Assembly: GCF_000010665.1 (NCBI RefSeq)
Contig: NC_012796.1
Location: forward strand, 1,550,001-1,614,000
Source: Solidesulfovibrio magneticus RS-1
Lineage (GTDB): Bacteria; Desulfobacterota; Desulfovibrionia; Desulfovibrionales; Desulfovibrionaceae
Reading direction: 5' to 3'
Length of the DNA: 64,000 bases
The translations under genes and the position numbers were made by a program. The notes under the pieces were generated by a model. The model saw only the letters and a list, made by a program, of their open reading frames with translations, did not search any database and was not told where the DNA came from. The number at the start of each line of letters is the position of its first letter. Within the stretch, counting starts at the first letter, position 1. Positions 44,179 to 53,418 of the stretch are shown in pieces.

Positions 44179-45715
44179 TCATTGCAGTATTCCTCGCAGT
44201 TCACGGCAATATTTCGACTTTCCTCTGTAGACCTCTTTCACCTCCTCATGGAAAACGGGACGCGGCAGGACATCCAGCCCTTTTTCCAGGATGCGTTTGA
44301 CGGTGTTGTAGCGAGGATCGTGATGGTCCAAGGCGCGGCGGCAGGCGGCTTCCAGGCGTTTGGCCCCATACTTCTTCTTAAGCTGGAGTGTTCCTTGGGC
44401 GGCCCGGAGATTGTCCAGGACCTTGTGGGAAAACAGCGCGTCGATGCACTCCCGACAGGCCAGGCCGACCTTCTCGGCCTGGGCCAGACACCATTGCGGA
44501 TCGTGCATGATGTAGGCTTGGGCTTCAGGTGGCTGATGCTCCTGGACAGTGGCTTTGCTCCCGGGGCGTGACAGCCGAGAGTGGATGGCGACCAGTTCGT
44601 TGTCGTGGAAGATCTGGACGGTTGTTTCCGTGGCGCGCAGCCACAGGGTTTGACGCACCAGACGGTGCGGGGCGGAGTAGTAGCAGCGGCGGAACTCGAC
44701 GTGGCAATTGCCGTGCAGCTTCACCTTGGCCCAGACGGCCAGCTCCAACGGCACATCCGGCAGAGATCGCAAGACATGCTTCTCTGTTTCGACGAACATC
44801 GCTAAGGGCTGTTCCTTGGTGGTGCCATGGATACGGTTGCCCGCCATGCTCATGACCCAGTCCAGCAGCTGGTCATTGGCGTCCCGTAAGCTGCGGAAGT
44901 CGCGTAACGGCATGAAGTTGTTCTTGATATATTTAACGCCAGCCTCCACCCGGCCTTTTTTCTGGGGATCACGCGGCGGACAAGGCGACACCAGGAATCC
45001 GTAACTCTCTGCAAATTCGGCATAAGAACGCTGTACCACGGGGTCATGGTAGCAGGCCTTGGTGATGGCGCACTTGGGATTGTCGATGATGACCCTGGCC
45101 GGGACGCCGCCGAAAAACTCAAACGCTCTACGGTGGCACCCAAGCCAGGTCTCGATTTTCTGGTCGCGCACGATCTCCGCATACTGATGCCGGCTCCAAG
45201 CCAGCGTCATCACGAAGAAATGGGTCTTGATAACTTCGCCTTGTGAAAGCGTCAGTGATCTCCGGTCCGGCACCAAAATCCACCTGCACCGCGTCGCCCG
45301 GGGCAAAATCCAGCATCACCGTGGCCGCCGGAGTGACCTCTTTGATCTTGGCAATGAAGCGCCTGACACTTGAATACGCACCCGTGAAACCGTGCTTGCG
45401 AATCAGGGCTTGGTGGATCGTGCAGCCGGCAACGCCCTGCTTGACCCAGTCCCGGACGTCGTCTTGGAAGGGGATGATACTGGAAGTGGATGGCTGCTTC
45501 GATGCCCGGCCAGGAAAAAACGAAGCAAGGTCCGCGTCAGCGGGCACGGACGCCGCTGGATTGAGCCATCCTTGCGATTCGGCTGTCTCACGGACGTGGG
45601 CGAGTTTTCTGCGCCCCATCAGGCCGGTCTTTGCGATCTGCCTGTCGGACTCGCCAAGGCGCATCCGGACAAGGGCTTGACGATACTCGTACATCTCGAA
45701 CCTCCGATTAGACAT
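44179..45715 (-). pseudogene. istA: IstA transposase, frameshifted
   Basis: The N-terminal part (from 45,715) has the helix-turn-helix region and the first aspartate of the DDE core in DAVQVDFGAGPEITDAFT. At about 45,240 an extra A turns the expected ACA-GGC into ACA-AGG and the frame runs out; the next frame continues perfectly with GEVIKTHFFVMTLAWSRHQY, then VIIDNPKCA and PPRDPQKKGRVEAGVKY with the remaining catalytic residues, to the stop at 44,179. Both halves are otherwise normal, so the event is recent or a programmed shift. Confidence 0.85.
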
Positions 45716-45940
45716 CCCGCGCTCCTCCCGTTTGTGAATCGGGAAAAAGTACGCGGCGTCTCGAAGGTCCGAAACCCGGTCGCTTACGGCTGCCCTGGCT
45801 CCATTAGATGATCACGGAATGGCTCCATTGCCTGATCACCAAATGGCTCCATTATGGGAGCACGCCGTGGCTCCATTAGCTGAGCACCCAGTGGATCCAT
45901 AGGAGCGGTCGCCGACAGGCACATGACGCGAAAACGGAGA

Positions 45941-47671
45941 TCATCTAGATTCTTGGCGCTTTGTAGGCCGACTGCCAACAACCCATTTGCGATGAACAAA
46001 AGTTGTTACGACAACGAACCCGGCAAAAAAAAGAGACACTCCAGTCAGCAGCATGCCGCGACTGCTGGAGTCTGGCTCAATAACCACAGGACTGGCCGCA
46101 GACGTGACCTCGATGACTGTCCCGCCATAGGGAGATTCTCGCAGGGGCCTGGCTCCATGGAACATATGATGCCCAACAGCGCCCCAGGGAAGCCAGGGCA
46201 AAAGGATGTGGTGGCCAGCAACACCAGCGGGAATGATGGTTACGCTTGTTGGAGTTGCCGTAACAGGCAACAGCGTCTGGCCAGACTGAGCGACGATGCG
46301 GTTGCTGTAGAATTCCGAGATAGAAAAATCACCGTAAAAATTCGGATTTTCTGTAAGATAAGGCATAAGTTCACGGTTTCGGTCATAAAATGTCAGACAG
46401 GTCATCGTCAGCGCAGCATAAATCACAGCATTCCGGATGCGCCCGGAGAATCTGGCGTGGCAACGACCAATGCGATCGACCACAAAAAAAATCATGAAGT
46501 TGTAGGCGACAAAAAGAAAACGAAAGGGATATATCTCGGACGAAGACAGGAGTAAATAGCCAGAGACGGTGCGCCAGATCGTGTTCCAGCCTAGGAGAAA
46601 AAATACTGATGCGGCGAGCAAGCAAACTCCGTCGCGAAGACGGAGGGCATTAACGATGCGAAGCTGGCTGAGATATTCAAAAACAAGCCAAACGACGAGC
46701 AAAACAAATACCGATCCAACCAAAAGCGAACCGTCGTAAAAGGCCACGTTATATTTTGTGTAAGTCTCGGGAAAGAGAAACATCGGAAAAGAGTCGTCAG
46801 TCAAAAGCCCCCAGACGTCTGTCAACGAGGCATACCCGACGGCGGGGAAACGCTCCCAGACGCCGTAGACCTTTGACACCGCATAGACTTTCGGCAAAAC
46901 AAGTATGAGCGTACCCATGAAAAAAAAGGCTGCCCGCCACAATACATCGGCCCGGCGACCAAGCAGCGCGATCATAGCAATAGTCACCCCCATAGCCATG
47001 CAAAGCCAAACAAATAAATGCAGCGCACCTTGGTAGAATATCCAAGCGGCGACGAGCGACGCACCGGCCAATTGAATCGGCCGAAACTGCTCTGAAATCA
47101 ACAGGGCGACCAAAAGCGGCACTAGGCACAGGCTTATCTGGGGCGTGTAACCAATAGCCAAGTGCTGGACCAGCCAGGGGTTTAATAAAAAAAGAACCAA
47201 CAACGCCATAGTCTGTACAGTGCCGAGGCCCGTTCGCGCGGCCAAGAACCGCACCCCCCAGACAGCCACAAAAATGTGTGCGGCAAAATAGGCTTTCATA
47301 AAGGCCATGAAAGACATTACGTAGGCTAGAGGAAGAAAAGGAGACAAGCTAATGACTTCAGGATTAGACCAGTAAGACAGATCCTGGAGAGTAGAAAACC
47401 ATGCTATATCCGACGGTATAGCTAAAAACGAGACTGGAATTACTCCAAACTTATGCAAAGAGTCGTATAAAAAATGAAAATAAAAAAGATCTTTCCTCCA
47501 ATCCAACGCACCAACTCGATCTGAAAAAATAAATTCTCCGTAAAAAAAATATACAATCCCAAAAGAAAAGAACGAATAGAAGGCAAGACTATACCACGAT
47601 TGTATTTTTTTAAAATTATAAAGACAGCAAACATCGCGGACTTGTTGCCCGGGTCCAATGACAGTTAACAT
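45941..47671 (-). CDS. Polytopic membrane protein, probably surface-glycan related
   Basis: 576 residues with about 11-12 predicted transmembrane helices and a final extracytoplasmic domain before one more helix near the C-terminus. The layout (loop with acidic residues after helix 1, conserved proline-rich helices) resembles GT-C type glycosyltransferases or lipid-linked glycan enzymes, but I cannot assign a family. It starts beyond an IS21 right end; its last codons lie 24 bases from it, so its 3' end could have been altered. GC content is lower than the surrounding backbone, particularly at the 5' end. Confidence 0.55.
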   Translation of the reverse strand: MLTVIGPGQQVRDVCCLYNFKKIQSWYSLAFYSFFSFGIVYFFYGEFIFSDRVGALDWRKDLFYFHFLYDSLHKFGVIPVSFLAIPSDIAWFSTLQDLSYWSNPEVISLSPFLPLAYVMSFMAFMKAYFAAHIFVAVWGVRFLAARTGLGTVQTMALLVLFLLNPWLVQHLAIGYTPQISLCLVPLLVALLISEQFRPIQLAGASLVAAWIFYQGALHLFVWLCMAMGVTIAMIALLGRRADVLWRAAFFFMGTLILVLPKVYAVSKVYGVWERFPAVGYASLTDVWGLLTDDSFPMFLFPETYTKYNVAFYDGSLLVGSVFVLLVVWLVFEYLSQLRIVNALRLRDGVCLLAASVFFLLGWNTIWRTVSGYLLLSSSEIYPFRFLFVAYNFMIFFVVDRIGRCHARFSGRIRNAVIYAALTMTCLTFYDRNRELMPYLTENPNFYGDFSISEFYSNRIVAQSGQTLLPVTATPTSVTIIPAGVAGHHILLPWLPWGAVGHHMFHGARPLRESPYGGTVIEVTSAASPVVIEPDSSSRGMLLTGVSLFFAGFVVVTTFVHRKWVVGSRPTKRQESR

Positions 47672-47769
47672 TTTAAAAATATATTCCTTTTTTTATCCGA
47701 AAACGGTTTAAAGCCTGTCCTCAACAAACAAGCAACCAATTGCGAGCTGGTTTCATAGCCAAATCAGCT

Positions 47770-47938
47770 ACCACCGGCATAGCCGGTGGTATGATGATGC
47801 CCCCTCGAAGGGGGCTAACGACTCAAGAATAAGAAACTTCCGGTATCATGCCATTATGAATCACTTGTCGGATTGATTACCGAAGGCCAGATTCCCGGAA
47901 CGGTCGAACCGATTCGGGTCACACCGCCAGAGGCGGTG
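47770..47938. repeat. IS200/IS605-like hairpin pair (possible MITE)
   Basis: ACCACCGGC-ATA-GCCGGTGGT at 47,770-47,790, GCCCCCT-CGA-AGGGGGC at 47,799-47,815 and CACCGCC-AGA-GGCGGTG at 47,922-47,938 are perfect stems with three-base loops. Two end hairpins bracketing a segment of about 170 bases without a gene resemble a non-autonomous IS200/IS605 derivative. The segment from about 47,820 to 47,920 has no coding potential. Confidence 0.5.
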
Positions 47939-47989
47939 GTTTATCTGTTGGAATTAAGCTTCTTCATCATTTCCACAACAAATCGGAAT

Positions 47990-48713
47990 AATTTTTTTAT
48001 GCGTGGATTGTATTGCAAAATACCACAAGTCGCCTAGAATAATCAGCCCGTCAAAAACCCATCATCATTGTTTGACAAATAAAAAACAAATATCGAGTGT
48101 ATTACAGCGCTGAAAGTCTCGTCATGACAAACTCCTCAGTATCATCTGCGCCCATGCACAGAGTTCATACACGATCTGGCGCATCGTCTACACTCATTAG
48201 CAGTGTCATGTTCGCTCGGTTCACCAGTTTCACTCCGACAGACTCCGCACATTCCGCAGCGCTTATCGTATATATTTTTAATCAATAATCATCTACGCAG
48301 TCCGCTCTGCCAAAGTCACTCGAATCATTTCAAGACCCTTAAACAATAATCTATAGAAAACAGCTATCCGCTGAATCTTTACCACAGAAAAGACAAAAGA
48401 GAAAGAGGATCAAATAGTGGCCAAATCGGGTCCGCCAACTATGGGGAGTCAGGCAAAGTGAGAAGTGGCGTGGGGGCTGAATCGGGTAGGACGGGCGTGG
48501 GCTAAACGTAGGACTGACGTGGACTTTGGGGTGTCTGCCCGGATCGCGAGAGGGCAATAGGGCAAGATGGGAAAAGCGGCTAAAAGGCGGAAAGCGTTTC
48601 AGGCAAATTGAGAAGGCACGTCACCTGCAGCCCCGACCGATCTGTTGAAGGCAAATCCAGCTGAGGCAAACGCTACGGAGCCAATGCCACTCATTTAAAT
48701 CCCCTGTGAAAAG
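47990..48713. other. Gene-free left end of Mu-like prophage with imperfect repeats
   Basis: No supported gene. Two 22-base tandem units sharing GTAGGAC and CGTGG-CT lie at 48,486-48,507 and 48,508-48,529 (15 of 22 positions equal), and a third, looser copy (CGTGGGGGCT) is at 48,469. The sequence AATCGGG also occurs twice (48,424 and 48,480). In Mu-like phages the left end, with transposase-binding sites, lies just beyond the repressor gene, which fits this position. The exact end is not identifiable. Confidence 0.4.
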
Positions 48714-48887
48714 CTATTTTATACCGCCGGAAAAGCCTCCCCGCAAGAAATCAGCCATACAAAGGACAGCTACAATTATTGTAACCACTCCAAAAAACCT
48801 GACGACGCCGGAATCCTTGCCTTTAAGCAACGTCAACATTCTCGTGATAATATAAAAACCGATCATCAAGCCAATGTCAGGAATCAA
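48714..48887 (-). CDS. Small two-helix membrane protein beside phage repressor
   Basis: 57 residues from a TTG start at 48,887 with GGAG nine bases upstream (or 50 from the ATG at 48,866). It has two hydrophobic segments: IPDIGLMIGFYIITRML and VVRFFGVVTIIVAVLCMADFL, separated by basic residues. It follows the repressor gene by about 30 bases on the same strand, so it would be expressed in the lysogen. I know of no family; a superinfection-exclusion role would fit its place and size but is only a guess. Confidence 0.5.
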   Translation of the reverse strand: MIPDIGLMIGFYIITRMLTLLKGKDSGVVRFFGVVTIIVAVLCMADFLRGGFSGGIK

Positions 48888-48916
48888 AGCGCTCTACTCC
48901 AATTCGTATAGTGTGC

Positions 48917-49690
48917 TTATCGCACGTACTCCCGGCAACTCCAGACGACCCGCCCGATAATCCGTACTGACGCGGCCAGATCGCCGTTCATGTCCACTTC
49001 TATGGGCTGGTAGTCGGAGTTCTTGCTTCGCAGCACCAGCTTGCCTGGAATACGATCCAGGTATTTCACAAAGACTTCCTGCTCCACTCCCACCGCGAAA
49101 AGCCCGCCAGAGATAATTGCATTCTGGCTTTCATCGATAAGCACGGTATCCCTATCCAGCAGGATAGGTTCCATGCTGTCGCCAGCCACGTCCATCAAGA
49201 CCATTTTCTGAGGACGACCTTTTCGCCGCAGAAAATCCGTCTTGAACGCATAATAGCCGATCACCTCGCCTTCCGTCTCCAGACTGCCGGAGCCTGCCGC
49301 CAACCGGGCCTGCACCTTCGGGACAAGCGTATACCCCATGCTGGGAGCGGCTTCCGGAGCCATCCAGGGGGGCGCGTCTGCCGGAATTGCGCCCGTCGTT
49401 TGCCCTGGTCCTGAGGCAACCGCAGCCCCTCCGCGTTCCATCGGGCCGGTACCGTAAAAAAGCCAGTCCGCAGAAACGGAAAAACCTTTAGAAACCTTCG
49501 CTATCCAGACAGGAGGGATTTGCAGGCTGCGCTTGGCGGCCGAGACCGCTCCTTGCTTTATGCCTAAAGCCTTGGCGAGCTCGGTGTCCGTCCCTGCCCC
49601 TGTGGCCAGTTTGAGACGGGTAAATATCTCCTGAAATTCAGCGGTTGCAGCTTTTTCGTCCGAAGGTGCAAGGGAACCTGCAAGGGTCAT
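48917..49690 (-). CDS. Phage repressor, S24/LexA-like peptidase with HTH
   Basis: 257 residues. The N-terminal helix-turn-helix is around residues 30-75 (LAKALGIKQGAVSAAKRS). The C-terminal half is an S24 domain with the nucleophile serine in VAGDSMEPILL and the lysine in EVFVKYLDR; self-cleavage or, at least, a cleavage-competent fold is implied, so induction by DNA damage is plausible. The start at 49,690 has AAAGGA upstream. It is divergent from the early genes, the position of the Mu c repressor. Confidence 0.85.
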   Translation of the reverse strand: MTLAGSLAPSDEKAATAEFQEIFTRLKLATGAGTDTELAKALGIKQGAVSAAKRSLQIPPVWIAKVSKGFSVSADWLFYGTGPMERGGAAVASGPGQTTGAIPADAPPWMAPEAAPSMGYTLVPKVQARLAAGSGSLETEGEVIGYYAFKTDFLRRKGRPQKMVLMDVAGDSMEPILLDRDTVLIDESQNAIISGGLFAVGVEQEVFVKYLDRIPGKLVLRSKNSDYQPIEVDMNGDLAASVRIIGRVVWSCREYVR

Positions 49691-49785
49691 AACTTTTCCT
49701 TTTAGCAGCACCCCCAACAAAACCAAGGAGATAGCGGCTCAACTGGTGTTTAAACTGTTTAATTAAGCTGCAAGCAATTTTTCCG

Positions 49786-49813
49786 TTGACGATTAAATGC
49801 CTAGCCGTTAATC
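49786..49813 (+). promoter_or_regulatory. Early-promoter and operator region
   Basis: TTGACG at 49,786-49,791 with a weak -10 (TAATCA) 17 bases later, overlapped by the inverted repeat GATTAA (49,791) and TTAATC (49,808). TTTAAAC and TTAATTAA elements lie a little upstream. The place between the divergent repressor and early genes is where operators are expected. Confidence 0.45.
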
Positions 49814-49920
49814 ATGATCCCAGAACGGCGACGGTTGGCCCGTTACGAACGTAGCTAGCAGGGCCAAAGGTTTTACTCAATGTCCGCCATTCGGTTTTTT
49901 TCGGATTGGAGAAATCAACA

Positions 49921-50355
49921 TTGGCCCCTCAGTCCCGACGACTCAGCCTGCTCGAACTGGTCGAGCTCTGCCCGGACGAGGGTCTGGCCCTGTCCATGGA
50001 CCGGATTATCCAGGCAGCGGGAGTGTCACGGGCAGAAGCCGTGGACAGGCTTAATGCCGCAGCCAGGCGCTTTGGCGTGCGGTTGACCTCGGGAAACGCC
50101 AGGGAGCTTGGCTTGGCCACCTTTGAAAAGTGGCTCAACCCCAAAGAGGTCGACTACGTGCCCACAATCCGAGCCCTGAATCTTTTCTGTCATGTGTTTG
50201 GAACTCCTGAACCCCTCGACGTATTGGCGCGTTCGCATGGAATGGGCTGGAGAGTGATCGGAGCCGCCGATGCCAAGCTTCTGGAGCTTGCGCGCACCGA
50301 ACGGGAGATCAAGGCACTGCGCGAGCGCAAACGAAAAATTGAGGCTGAACTATGA
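49921..50355 (+). CDS. Early phage protein, unknown function
   Basis: 144 residues from a TTG start at 49,921 that has GGAG nine bases upstream; an upstream TTG at 49,906 lacks a site. The protein has an N-terminal helical region resembling a helix-turn-helix (ALSMDRIIQAAGVSRAEAVDRLNAAARRFG) and a C-terminal coiled coil (RTEREIKALRERKRKIEAEL). Its position between c and ner suggests an early regulator. It overlaps the ner gene by four bases. Confidence 0.65.
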   Translation: MAPQSRRLSLLELVELCPDEGLALSMDRIIQAAGVSRAEAVDRLNAAARRFGVRLTSGNARELGLATFEKWLNPKEVDYVPTIRALNLFCHVFGTPEPLDVLARSHGMGWRVIGAADAKLLELARTEREIKALRERKRKIEAEL

Positions 50356-50570
50356 AACGCGAAGGAAACAAGATTCGCGCGTGGCTCGTGGAAAGACGCA
50401 TTTCTGTGTCTGACGTTGCTCGCTCGGCAGGCATTGCGCGATCGATGGTTTCGGAAACCATCCACGGCAGAAGAAACAACAGGCGCGCGCTCCGTGCGCT
50501 TGTTGCCGTCGGTTGTCCGGAAAAACTGCTGGCGCTGCCCGAAGACATGCAGGGCGAGCAAGCGGCTTAG
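50352..50570 (+). CDS. ner: Ner-like DNA-binding protein
   Basis: 72 residues with a helix-turn-helix (RISVSDVARSAGIARSMVSETIHGRRNNRRAL). Size, fold and position ahead of the transposase match Ner of Mu, which switches early transcription. It begins ATGA over the stop of the preceding gene, so translation is coupled. Confidence 0.75.
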   Translation: MKREGNKIRAWLVERRISVSDVARSAGIARSMVSETIHGRRNNRRALRALVAVGCPEKLLALPEDMQGEQAA

Positions 50571-50599
50571 GTCGAACGCCTACGGTTTACGGCATCGCC

Positions 50600-52699
50600 A
50601 TGCGGGAAAACTACACAGCCAAGGACATTGCCAAGGCATTCGATGTCTCACGGCAAGCAATCGAAGCACGGGCCAAAAAGGACGGCTGGGCGTTTCAAGA
50701 GGAAAGTTGCCGTGGCGGCAGACGTCGCCTGTATTTGGCTGCTTCGCTCCCCGAAGACGTCCGCACCGCGCTGATCGCCCACGAAGGGGTTCATCTTCCT
50801 GCTGACTCGAGCGAAACACCTTTGACCGAAGCGCAGCGCCGCAAGGCCCTGGCCAAGGCCGATCTGGTTCGCCTTTACATCGACGCCTTGGCCAAGGCTT
50901 CCAACAAGGGCCGCGCGCGGGAAGAATTCATTGCCGCCTACACGGCCGGCGTCTGGCCGGCCATCCGGGAGGTGCTCGGCGACGTCTCCTGGAAGTCGGT
51001 GGAGCGTTGGAAGCTGGCCATGCGTCGGACCGGCTCGGTCCTGAAGCTGGCCGACACGCGTGGCGGCGTTCGCGTCGAGCCGGTGGTGACCGAAAGGCAC
51101 GCCCAAATCCTGCTTGCCCTGGCTCGGCATCCCAACAAGCCGCGTCTGGCCGAAGTCTGCCGCATGGCCCGGGAAGCCTTCAAGGCCGCCGGACTCCCCG
51201 ACTGCGCCGACATCACGCTGTACCGCTACCTCAAGAAGTGGATGACCCTCAATTATGGGGAATGGGTCTATGCCAGACAGGGCAAGAAGGCCTGGAACGA
51301 CCTGTGCTGTCCCTTCATTGAGCGCGACTACTCCCGGATCGGCGTCGGCGACATCCTGGTGGCCGACGGCCACGCCCTGAATTTCGAGATTCTTGACCCC
51401 GAGACCGGCAAGGGCGCGCGCATGGAACTGGTGCTGTGGTTTGACATGGCGTCCAGTTACCCGCTCGGCTGGGAAATCCTGCCCACGGAAAACACCCAGG
51501 CTATTGCCTCGGCCCTGCGTCGCGCCTGCCTGCGGCTCGGCAAGTTTCCCAAGGTCGCCTACTTGGACAACGGCAAGGCCTTTCGGAGCAAGTTTTTTAA
51601 CGGCGTCGACCTCAGTCAAAGCGGTCTCGGCGGCGTCTTTCAAGAGCTCGGCGTCGCCCCGCTGTTCGCTTGGCCCTACCATGGCCAATCCAAGACCATC
51701 GAACGGTTTTTCAGGACATTTGGCGAACTGGAACGCTGGATTCCCTCTTATGTCGGGACGTCCATCGAATCCAAGCCGCCGCGTCTCATGCGCGGGGAAA
51801 AGCTGCACCGCAAGGTCTACGAGGCTTCCGGCGGCCGGCCGCTGACCCTGGAAGAGGCCCACACCGCCATCGCCACGTGGTTCGACGCTTATGCCGAACG
51901 GCCCCAACGTGGCCACCTCGGCGGCAAGAGCCCGGCCGAAGCGTTTGCCGCCGGCATGGGTCCGGGACTTACCGATGCCGAACTGGTGCGCCTGCGGCTG
52001 TGCATGCTCTCCAAGGCCGTGCGCACCATTGACCGCAACGGCGTGAGTCTCTTCGGGACATATTACCGTCACCCCTTCCTGCACAGCCTGCGGCATCCCG
52101 TGCTGGTGCGTTTCGATGACCAGGATCGTCGCTCGGTGCTGATCTATGACCAGTCCGGCAAAAACCTGATCTGCGAGGCCACGCCCGCGCCCAAGGTACA
52201 TCCCGCCGCCCGCCTCCTGGGTACGGCCGAAGACCAGGCCGCTTTGACCCAGGAAATCGCCTACAAGAAGGCGCTCGAAAACCAGGTCACGGCCAATGCC
52301 CGGGAGTTCCTCAACAGCGTGGTGCTGCCCGAGACGCAAAGCCGAATGCGCCTTGTCACGTCCGACAAGGCGGAACCCCAGGCTTTGCCGGAAGCCCGCA
52401 CGCCGGACGTCAAAAGCATCGAGGCCGCCAAGATCGCGGCCAGGGCCAAGCTCGAAGCCGTGCCGGCCTACGTGCCGCCGGCGCAGATGCCCGCCATCGT
52501 CAGCGAACTCGACCGCTACGAATACCTTTTCAACTTGGCCGTTAGGGACGGCGTGGCCCTGCGTGAGGCCGACGCCGACTGGATGGCCCGCTACGAGCAA
52601 ACCGAGGAATACGCGGCCTGCGCGGCTGGACGTTACGCGCGCTTGCGCACGGTCTACGAACGCCGCCGCAAGGCCGCCAACGGGGGAGGAGACGCATGA
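50600..52699 (+). CDS. Mu-type transposase A
   Basis: 699 residues. The N-terminus has a Mu-type winged helix (YTAKDIAKAFDVSRQAIEARA, then CRGGRRRLYLAASLPE). The RNase H-like core carries the catalytic triad Asp256 (VADGHAL), Asp323 (YLDNGKAF) and Glu368 (KTIERFFRTF), spaced like D269, D336 and E392 of MuA. The C-terminal third is the Mu beta barrel and the region that contacts the B protein. The start at 50,600 gives the normal N-terminus. It is intact, so the prophage left end could in principle transpose. Confidence 0.92.
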   Translation: MRENYTAKDIAKAFDVSRQAIEARAKKDGWAFQEESCRGGRRRLYLAASLPEDVRTALIAHEGVHLPADSSETPLTEAQRRKALAKADLVRLYIDALAKASNKGRAREEFIAAYTAGVWPAIREVLGDVSWKSVERWKLAMRRTGSVLKLADTRGGVRVEPVVTERHAQILLALARHPNKPRLAEVCRMAREAFKAAGLPDCADITLYRYLKKWMTLNYGEWVYARQGKKAWNDLCCPFIERDYSRIGVGDILVADGHALNFEILDPETGKGARMELVLWFDMASSYPLGWEILPTENTQAIASALRRACLRLGKFPKVAYLDNGKAFRSKFFNGVDLSQSGLGGVFQELGVAPLFAWPYHGQSKTIERFFRTFGELERWIPSYVGTSIESKPPRLMRGEKLHRKVYEASGGRPLTLEEAHTAIATWFDAYAERPQRGHLGGKSPAEAFAAGMGPGLTDAELVRLRLCMLSKAVRTIDRNGVSLFGTYYRHPFLHSLRHPVLVRFDDQDRRSVLIYDQSGKNLICEATPAPKVHPAARLLGTAEDQAALTQEIAYKKALENQVTANAREFLNSVVLPETQSRMRLVTSDKAEPQALPEARTPDVKSIEAAKIAARAKLEAVPAYVPPAQMPAIVSELDRYEYLFNLAVRDGVALREADADWMARYEQTEEYAACAAGRYARLRTVYERRRKAANGGGDA

Positions 52700-53418
52700 A
52701 ATCGGTTTTTGTGGAGACGGGCAATGTGACCGCCTTTCGGCGGGCCGTGCTGACCGTCGAGGACACCCAGCGCGGACAGCCCGGCATTGTCGTGGCCTGG
52801 GGACAGGCCGGCCGGGGCAAGACCTTCACCGCGCGCAACTCTCATTCCGAACGCGGCGGAGTCTTCATCTCAGCCTGGGAGGGGATGACGCAAGCCGCCT
52901 TCCTGGGACGGCTTTGCAAGGAGACGACGGGAGATAAGACCACGCCGCGATCCGCCCATGCCTGCAAGGTACGCATTATCGAAACCTTGGGAAAGCGGCG
53001 AGACCAAGGGCAGACCGTCACCATCTACATGGACGAGGCCGACCGCTTGCACTTCGGGCGCATTGAGGACTTGCGCGACATCCACGAGTCGACTGGCGCG
53101 GCCGTGATCCTGATCGGCGAAGAAGAACTTATTGGGCTCTTATCTGAGCGCCGCCGCATCTGGTCCCGTGTGACCCAGGAAGTTGCCTTCGGGCCTGTGG
53201 ATGAAGCCGACATCGCAGCCTTTGCCTTTGAAGCTGCCAGCCTCGACCTGACGCCCGAAGCTTGCGCCATGGTCCGGGCCACTTCGGACGGCGACATGCG
53301 GCTGGTTCGCAACATGGTGCAGTTGCTGGAACAGGCGGCCAAGGCCCGCGAGACCGACAAGGCCGACGCGGCCATGGTGGCGGCAATCCAGAAGCAAAAG
53401 AGCTGGAGGCGGGCATGA
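52696..53418 (+). CDS. Mu-type B protein (AAA ATPase)
   Basis: 240 residues. Walker A GQAGRGKTFT and Walker B TIYMDEADRL; target-DNA binding ATPase that activates the transposase. It lacks the N-terminal helix-turn-helix extension of MuB and so is of the shorter type found in many Mu-like phages. It overlaps the transposase gene by four bases. Confidence 0.9.
   Translation: MKSVFVETGNVTAFRRAVLTVEDTQRGQPGIVVAWGQAGRGKTFTARNSHSERGGVFISAWEGMTQAAFLGRLCKETTGDKTTPRSAHACKVRIIETLGKRRDQGQTVTIYMDEADRLHFGRIEDLRDIHESTGAAVILIGEEELIGLLSERRRIWSRVTQEVAFGPVDEADIAAFAFEAASLDLTPEACAMVRATSDGDMRLVRNMVQLLEQAAKARETDKADAAMVAAIQKQKSWRRA

Larger units (their letters stand above)
43299..45917 (-). mobile_element. IS21-family element
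   Basis: 2.6 kb with istA and istB. The ends match: TGTCATTGACCGCCCTAATG at 43,299 and, from the other end, TGTCGGCGACCGCTCCTATG. Inside each end are multiple copies of TAATGGAGCC (43,314 and 43,339 on the left; 45,797, 45,821, 45,845 and 45,869 on the right, spaced 24 bases), the transposase-binding repeats usual for IS21. Its left end is five bases from the IS1182 right end, so the two insertions together replace the rest of the CRISPR array. Confidence 0.88.

Noticed and set aside
48097-48288. 63-codon plus-strand frame in the gap left of the Mu-like repressor
   Set aside because: No ribosome site, serine/threonine-rich chance composition, no support from context.
50648-52600. 650-codon minus-strand frame opposite transposase A
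   Set aside because: Shadow of the transposase gene, which has its complete catalytic triad on the plus strand.
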